From positions 4,340,001-4,404,000 of the forward strand of contig OX388341.1 of NCBI GenBank assembly GCA_947579665.1: a stretch of DNA of 64,000 nt, read 5' to 3'. The number at the start of each line of letters is the position of its first letter. Within the stretch, counting starts at the first letter, position 1. A program made the translations under genes and the position numbers. The notes below the pieces were generated by a model, which did no database searches, had not been told where the DNA came from, and saw only the letters and a list, made by a program, of their open reading frames with translations. This DNA is from Sympetrum striolatum. Lineage: Eukaryota; Arthropoda; Insecta; Odonata; Libellulidae. Positions 12,262 to 23,909 of this stretch are shown one piece after another.

Positions 12262-12970
12262 TGGAGTAGAGACAATTATTTAAACCTTAATGCTGCTAAA
12301 CCACAGGCAATCTTGATCGGATATCCTAAATACTGTAAAAAGAGTTACCGGTCCTTCAACTAAATGGAACCGCAATTCAACTGAAATATTCAGTAAAAAA
12401 CTCGATCTCCAAATGAATGAAACCCTGACGTGGTCTGATATTGTCGTACACATTTGTAAAAAAGCAAATTTATCGCTTTATTCACTTCGACGTTCAGGAA
12501 ATCTCCTCTGTGTGAAATTACGAATCGTGAACTCGCTATGCCTCACTTTGCTGTGTAATATCAGGATCTGTCAGGGGAACTAGCAATCAATTGCAGCGCA
12601 TGCAAAACACCGACTTATTTTCAACTTTAAAAATTACGACCACGTGTCCAAATGCTACTCCAAGCTTTCTTGGTTAAAACTAGATTTGCGTCGGAATCAA
12701 CACATTTCATCAAGTACACATAGACTTTTAACAACCAGATCTCCAACATACAATCACTTTTTATTCATATCTTTAGATACCATTCAAAACTGCAACACGA
12801 TACGTTGCAAGAAACTCTTGATTCCCCAGTTTAGAACTGAAAATATCGAATCGTTTACAGCCACACCTTTGGAATTCATTTCCACAAGGAATAAAAATCT
12901 TCCATCGTTAAGAGTAAATGTCGCGCAGTCGAACTGAAACGCGCAACCCCATCAAAAAGTCCGCACCTTT
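12262..12970 (+). pseudogene. LINE reverse transcriptase C-terminal remnant
   Basis: Plus-strand translation in shifting frames gives the post-palm region of a Jockey-like LINE: LNAAKPQAILIGYPKY, a LGLQMNETLTW-like block, ICKKANLSLYSLRR-like text, then thumb/connection-like sequence up to about 12970. There are several frameshifts and stops, so it is dead. The catalytic FADD block is not present. A shared 3'-tail-like motif follows at 13340-13400. Confidence 0.65.
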
Positions 12971-13339
12971 TCACAATCACAATTTGTTTTCCGACCCTGC
13001 CTTATCCGCTCTCTTAATCAATGTATTTTAAATTCTATTTTACCTCCTTCAGGTTATTATTTTCTTCCAATTATCATTTTGATATAAATATGTAACTATT
13101 CGTTCTTTTTTGCTATGTATGACATTCTTGGTATGTCTTCTTGCCTTTTAAAGTCTTGTTTAATCTGATTTCATCACTAAATTTAGTTTTCCTATCTGAA
13201 GATTTCGCTGGTTTTTCTCACACTCCTTCTTGAGGGTGTTTACCTGCTGTGGACTTTTTTTCCTTAGCGCTTAGCTGATATTTTTTAAATCCTATAAGTG
13301 TACAAACAGTGTACTATTTGTCTCTTTTTCAATTTTATA

Positions 13340-13400
13340 TGAGGAAGGGTTGGATTTAAGAAGAGACTTCATAGTCTCAATCTCTCCCTAAATAAAATCC
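13340..13400 (+). repeat. Retrotransposon 3'-tail-like motif, copy 1
   Basis: The segment contains AAGAAGAGACTT then AGTCTCAATCTC and CCTAAATAAA, and matches 41828-41876. The position downstream of the LINE remnant suggests this is its 3' tail, with a small GAGACTT/AGTCTC hairpin and polyadenylation-like end. A short (GT)-free AT-rich stretch follows. Confidence 0.55.
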
Positions 13401-14555
13401 ACTATATTATCATCCTCCAATTTTAGTTCTGATATTTTACGTATTTCGTGTGAGAGACGAACCTAGATACAATGAAACCGTCAAGTTGTAAAATGTGCAT
13501 TATTATAAAAGGTGGGATTTTTACGAATTTCACATTATATCGACATAATCACCTTTCGGCATTGGGATCAATTATAAATTGGAAATAAATTAATTGGAAT
13601 TAAACTTTTAAAGATATTGAACTATTTTAACTTATGATATCTGCTAATGCACCGATATAATCATATTTTCTTCGAATGTCAGGCCACTTTAGATTATCGC
13701 TCACAGATTATCTCAGTGTAATATCGATCACACATTATTTATTAATTTAATCCTGCCTAATGCTGGATAAATGTAATAATATTTTACTAAATCATAACTT
13801 AAATTCTGATTCGAATAAAATATGAAAATAGTAAAGATAACTTTTAAGTTTAATAACAAAATGCGATTTTATGAGAGAAGTCTCTGTGTTTTTGATCAGT
13901 TGAATATGTACGGATACATTCCAGAGGATTTCATAAGATCTCTGTTCTTGAAAATATTTTACCAATCTCAACTGCACATGACTGTATTTCTCGTCATTTT
14001 AAAATGTGTTACTATTTTCTTAAACTGGAGTCCTCTCGTTGATTAATTAAGAATTCCTTTGATAATCGTCATTATATTCAACAATGCGACATAATCAACG
14101 GCTGTCTAATTGTAAGAACTAGTCTTATATAACGGTGAACAGGACCAAGGTGATACTTGACGAAAAGTACCGAAAGAAAAAACATTGAAACTACTTTAGA
14201 GATGTTAATAATATCATTCCTAAATTAAAAATTTATCAGAAGTGGTTTGATAAAAATGTAATTCACTGCTTTCTATGATCGCGTAAAATTAGCCTAATAT
14301 GAAAGTGACCCTTAAATTATTCAATAGTTTTCCTCAGTGGATATCAGACAGATGAACTGCAATATCCATGTCGTATGTATTCCTAACATAGACTACACAT
14401 TTCATAAATCATTTGATGCCTAAGTTATGCGATCATGATTTCAAAGCTGCGAAATCGCAAAGCCATGTCAGAAACTGCTCTGTAAGTCATCCTTCAAGAA
14501 TTTGGATACGCCATTAAGGATGGTTTGAAGTTGTGTGGGTAACAAGAAAATGTAA
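13401..14555. other. No gene recognised
   Basis: AT-rich sequence with short open frames on both strands that mirror each other. No domain or splice-supported exon is seen. Confidence 0.45.
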
Positions 14556-14652
14556 TGTATCCAACCGGGTTGCCAAGGGGCCGACGTTTCGGGCGCGTAC
14601 TCAACGCCCATCTTCAGGAACCCTTTGGCGGGAGGCAACCCGATTGGATACC
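14556..14652 (-). ncRNA. Hammerhead-ribozyme-like motif of a Penelope-like element remnant
   Basis: On the minus strand the conserved order of a type I hammerhead is visible. CTGAAGA (14617-14611) fits CUGANGA. It is followed by a stem II (GGGCG with CGCCC around a short loop, 14609-14591), then GAAAC (14590-14586) and GTC (14585-14583). The flanks form a long outer helix: GTATCCAACCGGGTTGCC (14558-14575) pairs with GGCAACCCGATTGGATAC (14634-14651). Penelope-like retroelements of animals are known to carry such hammerheads with a minimal stem III. No Penelope RT is seen nearby, so this is a relic. Activity is not claimed. Confidence 0.55.
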
Positions 14653-16204
14653 CGAGAACTCTTTCTACATTAAATCAAGAACTTCTTCTTTCTAAGAAAA
14701 TTTATATTCAGATGTAATTTATTGATTAGGTAGAGAGGGTCCATTAAATCTTGTTAGGATCCGAATGAGGCTGTAAAGAGAAATAAATCCTCCTGAAAAT
14801 GGCTTGTGTCTACCCTTATTTCGAGCTAAGGCTCCCTTCCTGAAGGAGCAGAACTATCCTGTGGCGAATTAGTTTGTGAGATGACAATTAATTATACGCA
14901 GGGTGTTCGCTATCCAGCGATTAAGAAATTCCCTGAGTTTTCGAGGGTAATATTTTCATTTTCCAGGGTGCTCCAGATTTGCACAGCAATATTATTTGAG
15001 CCAAATATCAGAAACGTAGTCATAATTAGATCATTACACGCTAAAATGGCGACAAAGAGTTCAGAGATTCATCAAGATATTTTATTGGCATCAGAACCCG
15101 CCCTAGACACAGACAAAGCTTTCGGGGTGCTTATTTGAGGTTAAATATGAATTCGTATGAAATTAATCGGTCAATTGTACTTAAGTTATAACATCCTACA
15201 AATAATTTACAACTTTTTAGTCAAAAATTAATGCTATATAAATACGGCATTGAAATTTCGTTGATTTTTACTTAGTGGAAATGAAATTTCAAAATGTGCA
15301 GTTCAATGAGTACGAAGAAACTTTTATCATTTTAACTTACTATAAAATACAAACAAGAATTTTACATACATATGATTAAACGCAGGATGAAACATGCTAA
15401 AATTTAGTGTCCCTCTATCTACTATGGGATGCCCAGTTCAGTTTTTGTTCAACTCCAAACTCGGGTATCTTCACGTTTTAATCGACCCGTAAAAAGAGCG
15501 GTGTAAAACTATTTTAATTGACATAAATTATACTCCAACGTCGATATTCTACATTTCCCAAAAATAACCTTCGTTTAAAATACTTCGTTAATCCCTTTGG
15601 AGTTTTAAAATTTTTAATGATCAGGTGATAATGGTTGAATTACTTTCCCAGTGTATCCCTGGAATACACGAAGGACTGAATAGAGAGGATAGTGTCCGTA
15701 AAGGAAAACATATACGTTCAATGAGGACAACGCCTGACATCAACTGAGAAAGCGCAACTACAAACTGTAACGCCAACTAATGATCGAAGCCACTTAAGTC
15801 AGAAACAAATTCTTCTCTTGCTCTATTCGCTGCTTTTCAAGCCTAAACAGTAACTGCGACTCGTTACGGTCCCATTCTGCGAATTTTCAACATCGACAAA
15901 ACGTTATTAAGTATGCAAAAGGAAAGACCACGGTTACGTATTTCTAAGTTTTAAATTGATCCCGACAACACTCATCGGAACGTTTCTTCCTCTCAGAGGG
16001 ATTTTTACTGAACAAAAAAGAAGCGAAAAACAAGTGTCATGGAATGATCTTTCGTAAGGAGAGTAAAATATCTATTTTATATGGTTACCCGCCAAATTCC
16101 CTGAGCTTTTCCTTAGTATCCCAGAATAACTGATTAATTTACCGAGAAGGTGGACATTCTATGACCATACATGTGAACGGAAGTACTGGCCAAAGGGTGC
16201 AACC
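14653..16204. other. No gene recognised
   Basis: AT-rich sequence. No coding exon, repeat family or RNA gene was identified. Confidence 0.45.
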
Positions 16205-16275
16205 ACCAGAAAAAAATGTAACTTTTAACCTCCGTATCAAAGGTTCGATTCCAGAAGGCCTCAAAATCCCGATTT
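16150..16275 (+). repeat. tRNA-like (SINE-type) repeat, plus orientation
   Basis: The segment contains the perfect pol III B-box-type GGTTCGATTCC at about 16242 followed by AGAAGGCCTCAAAATCCCGA. The same block, inverted, occurs at about 25817-25866 and 29887-29937. The upstream ATTCTATGACCAT motif is also found at 38575. It is most likely a tRNA-derived SINE fragment. Confidence 0.55.
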
Positions 16276-16731
16276 ACTTTCCTCTATGTTATTCGCTGTA
16301 CTGTTTGAAATGTATGGCGGTGATTTAATTTTTTATGGTTCATTCACAGGGAAAGTATAATTGTATGCCCACTGGGCATAAAATTCCACTTTTAATTATT
16401 ATTTTCCTGTGAATTTCAACTGCTCACATGCCTGGGCAATGTCCAGACATGTGTACCATTTGTATTCTACCATTCAATTGAATAGGGAATTTTGTTTGAA
16501 GACACTCTCAATATACCGACTTGGAATTTTAGAAGCGGTCAGAGATGCCCAAACCAAAAAGATAAACGCAATCTTATCTTACAAAAAGATCCTTGGTTCG
16601 ACACCAGGCTACTTGGATAGGGAATCGAATTATATATAAAGGAATTTGGGTACCTTTATACTGTATTTTCAAACCAACTCCGGAAAGTAAAGTACTTTAA
16701 ACATATTCTTGCGGAATGCAAGCAACTTTTA

Positions 16732-17163
16732 CTAGGCCTCCCCAAGTACTTTCCAATTTTCTCTGTCCTGAGCTTCTCGTTGCCGCGTTACACCTAAGTA
16801 CTTGATGATGTTTCTATTCCACCTGTCTATAGGTCTTCTTCTTGGTCTCTTCACATCTCTTGGTATCCAGTTGAGAACTACAGATGTCCAACGGTTGTCG
16901 TTTCTTCTCGCAACATGGCCGGCCCACCTCCATTTTAGTGATCTTACCTTATCTATGATGTCTGTAACGCTAGTCATCATTCTCACCCAAGTGTTGCGTT
17001 TCCTGTCTCTTCTTGTGATTCCCAGCATACAGCGCTCCATGCTCCTTTGCATTGTCTGAAGTCTCTTGGTTATTGCAGCATTTAACACCCAAGTTTCACT
17101 TCCATAGGTCAAGACAGGTAAAATACATTGGTTGAAGACCTTCTTTTTCAAAACCATTGGCAT
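16732..17163 (-). pseudogene. RTE LINE C-terminal domain
   Basis: The open stretch encodes the post-RT region usual for RTE LINEs: LPVLTYGSETWVLNAAITKR, a Met/Arg-rich helix (LQTMQRSMERCMLGITRRDR), LKWRWAGHVARRNDNRW, and RPRRRPIDRWNRNIIKYLG. The WRWAGHVAR block is diagnostic. The 3' untranslated tail and target duplication were not delimited. Confidence 0.88.
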
Positions 17164-17218
17164 TCTTGACTTCAGAATGTGCGAGTTCCTAACAAATCTG
17201 CAAGTTTCATTCTTCTGT

Positions 17219-17886
17219 TTACTTCATTAATCCTTTTTTCTCTCCTGTTGTTACAAGTTGCCCCAGGTATGTGTATTCCAAGCATACATCCTGAGGTTTT
17301 TCTTGAAGTTTGACTGGTTCTTGAGCTGAAAAAGAATTATACATTACCTTTGTTTTTGTTAGGTTTATCCTGAGTCCTATCTTCTGCCCAGCTCTGTTTA
17401 ATTCTTCAAGTCTTGAAGTTAGATCTTCTGCGTTGGCTGCAAATATCATCTGCAAAACGGAGGTGACTGATGTACCCCCATTTACTCAAAAGCCATTCTC
17501 TTCCCGAATCAAGGGTTTTAAAAACTTCTTCTAAAACGGCTATGAAAAAGATGGGAGATAAACCGTTGCCTTGTCGAACTTCCTTCTCAATCTTGAATTC
17601 ATCGGTCTCTTCATGCAGCATTACAGAAGCTGTGGCATTCTCATAGACACTGTGCAAGAGACGGGTGTTCTCAGAATCTATTTCTTGATTCTTCAGAGCT
17701 TTCAGAGTGGAGGAGGTACTTACCGAGTCGACGGCCTGTTCGTAATCCACAAAACAGAGGACGAGTGGAATCTCGTACTCATTCGTTCTGTTAATAGTTT
17801 CCTGTAGTGTGTGGATATGGTCGATAGTGCTGAAGCCTTTCCGGAATCATGTTTGTTCTCTAGACTGGGCTGAAGAGGCGGTTATC
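17219..17886 (-). pseudogene. RTE reverse transcriptase, catalytic part (3' of piggyBac)
   Basis: Continues the RT after the inserted piggyBac: FRKGFSTIDHIHTLQETI, LVLCFVDYEQAVDSV (first catalytic Asp), VRQGNGLSPIFFIAVLEEV, and HLRFADDI (catalytic FADD), followed by a frameshift and LNRAGQKIGLRINLTKTKVM and LEYTYLGQLV. Order and spacing are canonical. A stop lies before FRKG and a frameshift just after FADDI. Confidence 0.88.
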
Positions 17887-17890
17887 TTAA

Positions 17891-20494
17891 CCCTTAAAGG
17901 ACTGACGTTCCCATATGGGAACGGACTGCAGCTGGGTTCTCTAGGTAGCTAAACAATATCTTGAGTGTCATAAAATGGTCAGTAAACGATATTTTGTGAG
18001 CTAAGAGGGCCCAAAGCTTAGTTTCATTTGAGTTTTGGCGCACTTAAGTCAAGGGAAATATTTCTTGTGATTTTTCGAAAAACAGCGAAATTTTGAGATG
18101 GATCCTTCTGGCAACTAATTTTTATAAGTTTTACTGTTTTTAATTTAAAGTAGTCTTTTGCTTGTATACCTTTAGTATGATGTTCTAATCATCGAAAGAA
18201 ATTAAATAGAGCAGAGTTTGAGGTTATTTGTTGTTGTTATAACGTTGTTTATTGCTGCGTTCCCATATGGGCACGTCAGGCCTTCCCACTACTACGCGAT
18301 TTCCTTGCCGATGGCTGTTAAGGAAAGCTATATATAGTATATAAAAGAATATTTTGCGACATAATACATTATTTTTGGTGCAATTAAGTTAAGAATTATT
18401 TTAGTTTTAAGTTGTGACAAGAAGACTATGACAATTATTATGCATATTTATGAACTAAATCTCGGAAAACCTAAATTTATATAGTAGAAGCGGCAACAAC
18501 AAATATTAGCAAATGATTATTGTACTAGATATACAAATCCTTTCAAATTTTATTAGCTTCACATAAAAATGATATCATTAGAGGTGTTATATTTTCTATT
18601 CAGGAAAAATGTAAGTTTTCATGAGTCGACTTCACTGAAGGAGGCTCTCCGAATCCTTGACGAAGATGAAGAGAGTGAGGTAGATGTTACCGATTTCTTC
18701 ATTTCTCCAACAGAAGAAAATGAGCGAACTGATGAAGCATTGGCTGATGAAGATGAGAAAAGCTTGGTTGACAATTTTACTGGCAAGCAAATGAGGGCAC
18801 ACGCCGAAATTCGGTTGGCAACCAACGAAAGTATCGGTGCTGGAGAAGACGATGGGGCAAAAAAATCTGTGCGTAGAAAATGGATAAAGGGCAGCATTGA
18901 GTGTACAGGAAGTTTTTCTGAAGTAGATTACTTTTCATACTCTAAACTTAGCTGCATCTAATTGATAGAGCTCTTCATCGATGATGATTTCGTCGCATTC
19001 ATAGTGGAACAAAGTGAGAATTACGCCCGATTTTTTAATTGCCCCAGTCCACAAATTACAGCAGAGGAGATAAGAGCCGTCATTGGCATTTTTATTGTAT
19101 CCGGGTACAACATTCTCCTGGAAAAAAATATTGCTGGGACGCGAAAAAGGATGTACATATTGAATTGGTTAGTAGAGCGATGAGGAGGGACTGATTCATC
19201 CAAATAATGAAATTTTTACACTTAGCGGAATACTAAGTTAGACAGTCAAGCGATGGGTTCTACAAAGTCTGGCCTACGATGAAAATAATTACACAGAGAT
19301 GTTTGCAGCATTTGGTGCCTTCCCAGTTCTTAGATTGTGAAGGAGAGTTGATAAGATACTACGGAAGACACAGCTGCAAGCGATGTAGTAGAGGTAAATC
19401 GATAAGATTTGGTTATTATAATTTGAAGTGGTATGTGAAATAATATAAAAGCATTCATTTATTTAGCTCAATCTATAATTTATACGAAAGAATTTATTGC
19501 CACATTTGAAAGGATGAGGCTACAATGGAACTGGGCGAATCAGAAAGAACCGGATTCCGAAAGATTGTCCGCTACCACCAAAAAATGATCTAAAAAAGGA
19601 GGAGAGTGGAAAGAGCATCACAGCTATTTCTACATGTGAAGGAATAGGAATCACTAAATGGCTGGACAATTTGGTAATTGTGGCAGCTTCAACAGCGTAT
19701 GGAGTTACGCCGTTGATGAAAGCTAAAAGGTTTTATAGGAAACAAAAGAAAATTATTCAGCTTCCATAACCCTACTTCATATCCCAGTATAATAAGCATA
19801 TGGGTGGAACTGACCAAATTCATCTAAATTCACTGCATATTGGTAAGATATGATTTATATAAATTATTTTCAACTCAGACAATCGAATAATAATAATAAT
19901 AAAAGGAAATCCTCAGATCCAAGGACAAAATTAGAGTTCAGACGGAAGATTGCTCAGGTGTACTTTACTCGGTACAAGACGGAATAAAAACCACCCGGTG
20001 GACGACTCAGCAAGGCTTCCACGTCAAAAACTGGCTCCACGCAAGAGTTGCAGTATGATCATTTAATCGGTGTAATCGATGACATACCGCAGAACAAGGG
20101 AAAACGCTGCTCATATGAAGAGTGCGAGGGTCGTGGGAGAACAATGCGTAATAAGTGCGATGTTGGGCTCTTTGTTAAATGTTTTACAAAGTACTTAACA
20201 AAATAATTATAAAACAAATACTCATATCTTCCAAGAAAAACCATTTCATACAATATTTTTTTGAAATAAATATGATTTTTTTCAATAAAATGCTTTTTTT
20301 AAATTTCATCATGGCGCGCGTAATAGTAGTAGTGGGAAGGACTGACGTGCCCATATGGGAACGGGCATTTGCAACGAACCTATTATTGTTAACTTTTTTT
20401 AAACAATTTTCTGTTGTTAATTTAGGTCATCTGAATACCAATATACTAAAATTAGGGTAATTTTTAAGAAAAAATAATTCTCGTCCTTGGAGGG
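17891..20494 (+). mobile_element. piggyBac-like transposon, non-autonomous copy 2
   Basis: A 2604-bp sister of the element at 8797-11384, flanked by TTAA at 17887-17890 and 20495-20498. The terminal repeats, the three subterminal CCCATATGGG palindromes and the internal order are the same, with scattered point differences and small indels (for example an extra block near 20031-20055). It is inserted into the reverse transcriptase of an RTE LINE on the opposite strand. Confidence 0.93.
18569..19769 (+). pseudogene. piggyBac transposase remnant, copy 2
   Basis: The first part is open from the ATG at 18569 to the TAA at 18961 (acidic N-terminus, NFTGKQMRAHAEIRLA, RRKWIKGSIECTGSF). The TAA stands at exactly the same place as in copy 1. 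The helical domain follows (LFIDDDFVAFIVEQSENYA, ITAEEIRAVIGIF), closed by a TGA at 19183. The distal part (about 19510-19769) contains GTGRIRKNR-like text, KWLDNLVIVAAST and the basic tail, with an extra GGA codon relative to copy 1. The same central catalytic deletion as in copy 1 is present. Confidence 0.88.
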
Positions 20495-20499
20495 TTAAG

Positions 20500-20963
20500 A
20501 CGTTCAGCTATTATCCTCATGAATTTTTTATTCTAGACAACTGGAAGGAGGCTGAAGGGGCGATAGTTCTTCATTTCTTGTTTGTTTCCTTTTTTGTGCT
20601 GAAAGGCAATCCTTGCGTGGATCTATTCCTTGGGAATTATTCCTTATTTTTGACAATTACTGAATAATTGTGCTAAAACATTAGCAATATCTGTCAAACC
20701 AAATTTCAGAAACTCCGCCAACTGCCAACATCTGCTCCTCCTGCTTTCCCATTCTTCATCTGCATAATCGCCGCCATTACCTCTTTTGGGAGAATTGAGA
20801 GGAGATTTTGTGAGCTTTGGTTTTCCTCTTCGACATTTCCCATCTTCTTGTGTAGTTTGCCAAAGTATTCTGCTACCGTCCTCAATATTACTGGTCTGTT
20901 ATATGTTGTTGTGCCATCTTCCTTCTGTAAAGCTAAAATCTGTTTCTTACCTATTGCTAGCAT
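20500..20963 (-). pseudogene. RTE reverse transcriptase, N-terminal part (5' of piggyBac)
   Basis: Blocks in minus-strand order are KKQILALQKEDGTTTYNRP, EVMAAIMQMKNGKAGGADV (the conserved linker before RT), a frameshift, then IPKEWIHARIAFQHKKGNK-like and NYRPFSLLPVV, and KKFMRIIAERL up to the TTAA at 20495. These are standard RT blocks 1-2 of RTE LINEs. The frame is broken at least twice. Confidence 0.8.
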
Positions 20964-21530
20964 TCTCTGGCCCTCTTTATTCTCTTGTTATTTTCTATGG
21001 CCACTTGCACAACCTTTCCATTAAAGTTCCTCCCATCTTCCTTGATTGCTACTCTGATGGCTTTGCAAAGCTCGGATATTCAATATTATCTCTTGGAGTG
21101 TCTGAATTCTTCAGTTCCTTCCGTCGTTTCATCATTTGCTTCTTCTTAACTTCTTCTCCTTAGGTTTTCTTGGCATGCTTACTACTTCCTCTGCTGCTTT
21201 CTTCACGACTTCCATAACATTGGTTTCGAGTTCTTCCTCCTGAAGTGCCGAGAAACTATTTCTTAGCTGCAGCTGAAACTCCTTCTTCTTATCTCATAGT
21301 TTACCGATATTTATCTCATCCTTCCTGCAAAAAACCTACTTATTTCGCTCTATTTAGGGGTTAATATTAATTCTGTATCTAAGAATTCTGTGGTCACTTC
21401 CAGTGTTGAAGTTATTCAAAACTTCACAGTTAGTTACAGTGTAGAGTCTGTTTACCAATATGTAGTCTATTTCATTTTTTGTTCCATTGGGTCCTCTCCA
21501 CGTCCATTTCCTTGTAGGAATTTTCTTAAA

Positions 21531-22115
21531 TTATGCATTTTTATATGTATACATATTCGTGCATTCTGCAAACTCTACTAAACGGTGACCTCGCTCATAT
21601 CTCTGGCCCAGTCCGTATTGCCCTGCGACAGTGTCATCAGCTTCCCGCTGACCAACACGAGCATTAAAATCTCCCATAATGACTTTGTAGTAGTGAGCCT
21701 CCTTGTCATGTTCAGTGCCGAGAGTTTGGTAGAAGTTTTCAATTTCCTCTTCGCTGCTTGCCGCTGTTGGTGCGTAGACTTGGATGACCTGCACTGAGTA
21801 ACGCTCATTGATCTTTAGTATGAGTTTACAAATTTTATCAGATATACCTTCGATTTTTACCACATTATCCTTCCATCTCTTGTTGATCAAGAATCCAACA
21901 CCTCCATTCCTTCCATCCTTGGTGCCCCTGTAAAAGAATAAATGTCCTTCCTTCAGTGTAAGTAACTCTTCTGATTTTCCTCTGACTTCGCTGAGACCGA
22001 TGATATCCCAGTTTATCTTCTCTGCTTCATTGAGTAGTTCCAGCAATCATTCTTCACTCTTCAAGCTGCGGCAGTTGTAGGTTGTGAATTGCAGGGTAGT
22101 AATTATTTTCTTCAT
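21531..22115 (-). pseudogene. LINE AP-type endonuclease domain (EEP fold)
   Basis: Starts MKKIITTLQFTTYNCRS at 22115, has an in-frame TGA at about 22047, and continues open to 21531. Endonuclease landmarks are WDIIGLSEVRG (catalytic Glu), GGVGFLINKRW, YSVQVIQVYAPTA and IMGDFNARVGQ (catalytic Asp-Asn). The role is first-strand nicking for target-primed reverse transcription. The single early stop makes this copy defective. Family placement as RTE rests on the motif spacing and on the C-terminal part further left. Confidence 0.88.
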
Positions 22116-22550
22116 GATGGACCTCTTTAATGCCACCGCCTCCTGGACATCCGAATGGGTGGTGCTTTTACGTATGGATAAATTTCCATTAAAGAAGCCC
22201 ATCATGAAAATTGTACTTGTATTTTGAGGGGTTAGGTCAATAGTACACCAGGCTGTCCTAATGACGGTTGGTGAATGCCGCTTTCATTATTTGGCCGGAG
22301 ATATCGTTGAAGCCTTCTTGCTTCTTCGTAGGGGCTTAAATATATTTCCTCAGCTATGCGAATAATAGTTCTTTGTTAGCGTAAAGAGATAAATACTTAA
22401 ATTTCCATCAAAGAGATGAGATGTAAGGCAATTGTTTTGTTGAAGCCTTCTTAGCAAGGTTTAACCTGGGCTATACTTCGCCTACAAGCTCCGTTAACAC
22501 CCCTCCACCCCGATGAGGCAATGAACTATGGCGGTGATGAGGAGAGGATA
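22116..22550. other. No gene recognised
   Basis: Possibly the 5' untranslated part of the RTE LINE next to 22115, followed by unassigned sequence up to the Helitron start. Confidence 0.35.
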
Positions 22551-23815
22551 TCTATAATATAAAATAGAGTGTGTGTGTGTGTATGTGTTTGTATGTTCGC
22601 TAAAAACGCGAGAACCGAGAGTCGCAAAACTTTGAGATTATCTACATTATTAAAAGTCGACCCCGTGCAGAGTATAGGCTACTTTTTATTTCCCTAAAGT
22701 CCACGGTTCGAACCCAGACGGGTCAAAATGTTTCCATAAGAAATACACGTAGAGCTAATTTTTTTCGTTGCAGGGTTAATTTCTTTTGCAAAATTAAATT
22801 AGAAATAATGGTCCTAGAAAGTCGAATAAAGTACCAGAAGAAGGAGAACAGAATAGAAATTTTTATTTTGGTCGTAAAATATCGTTTCCGATTCGAAATT
22901 GCAAACAGTATGATATAATACGTGAATATTTTATCCAAATTCTGAGGTTGTAAACAACCCATTCCCTTGACGATCTTGGTGATTGTTGATTCTAGCTCAT
23001 GAGCTTATATATAAGAAGACATTGAGAATTAATGAAATATTTAAGAAAGTTTTTCAAATTTGTTTTAGGTTCTGTAGCAACCATGTTTTATTTATATCAA
23101 CGTAATTGTTTACCGTAAAATTATAAGTTTAATCGTAGTTTCCGTTTCGACTTTCATTTCCGTGATAGTATTTGCGTTAATGATTGTGTTCAGTGCTTAT
23201 GTGGTGTTTTAGTTACTTTCCGTGAAAATATTCATCGGTTGTTTTCACAGTAATATTTATTTCTATTATTTGCTTATGTGTTTCCGTATTACCTTTGTGC
23301 ATTTCTGAAAATTGATCCTTAAAAGTGGTGATGTTTATCCTACTTTTATCTTTGAATATGTTTTTATAATCTTTGAACGAATGCTGTCTTTATCGAAGAA
23401 ATTGTTCATTTGAAAGATATGAGATTGAATATTTAGTCAAGGTGGCTTTGTAAACTTAAGTACAATTTTCATTTCTTGGTTTATTGGTTTGGAAATATAT
23501 ATCGAAATATCGTTCGCAGTCTCTATTTATTTGCAAAATCAAATTCAGAGGAATCATTGTTGTCGTTGAGATAAGTTTGATAGAAATATTATATGAAAAT
23601 GAATATTCAGATGACCAAACTAATAGATTTCAGCAACAAATTATGAGAGCGAAAGATATTGGGATTTTCGCGGTAAAGTTTCGTTTACGGTAATTTGTCC
23701 CATCGAACAAAGCTAAAATGATACATGTTAGATTATCTTCTTCTAGATAAAAGGATTAATGTATTTAATTCTACTTCTATTCTCCCCGTTGAGAATCAAC
23801 GGGCGCTACAGCTAG
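22551..23815 (+). mobile_element. Non-autonomous Helitron
   Basis: The element starts TCTATAATATAAAATAGAG after an A (22550). It ends in a perfect 8-bp stem hairpin (CCCGTTGA-GAA-TCAACGGG, 23785-23803) followed by CGCTACAG and CTAG (23812-23815) before a T. This is the Helitron signature: 5'-TC, 3' hairpin, CTRR end, and insertion between A and T without target duplication. No Rep/helicase is encoded. A (GT)n run lies near the 5' end and a family B repeat block at 22728-22985. The internal open frame at 23484-23693 has no recognised domain. Confidence 0.75.
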
Positions 23816-23826
23816 TCTATTATAAA

Positions 23827-23909
23827 TACGAGTGAAATGTAGCTTGCATACTGCAAGCAAATTGATAACACTAATTTCAAGTCGGCATTATATCGGGACG
23901 GCCCTCAAA
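23827..23909 (+). repeat. Dispersed repeat, family C, copy 1
   Basis: Matches 29262-29345 in the same orientation: ACGAGTGAAATGTAGCTTGC / CATACTGCAAGCA, then ATATCGGGACGG. At 29 kb the family C block directly precedes the tRNA-like array; here about 1.1 kb of other repeats has been inserted between them. Confidence 0.65.

Larger units (their letters stand above)
16732..22115 (-). mobile_element. RTE-clade LINE on minus strand, interrupted by piggyBac copy 2
   Basis: A single non-LTR retrotransposon read right to left: endonuclease (22115-21531), linker, reverse transcriptase start (about 20963-20500), insertion of a piggyBac element (20494-17891), remainder of RT with the FADD block (17886-17406), a further RT part (17455-17219) and the C-terminal domain (17163-16732). 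The proteins are of the kind often annotated as craniofacial development protein 2-like in insects, that is an RTE/BovB-type LINE. Several stops and frameshifts show it is inactive. Removing the piggyBac and one TTAA gives an uninterrupted reading frame through the insertion site. It lies on the same strand as the predicted host gene and within its putative intron. Confidence 0.9.
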
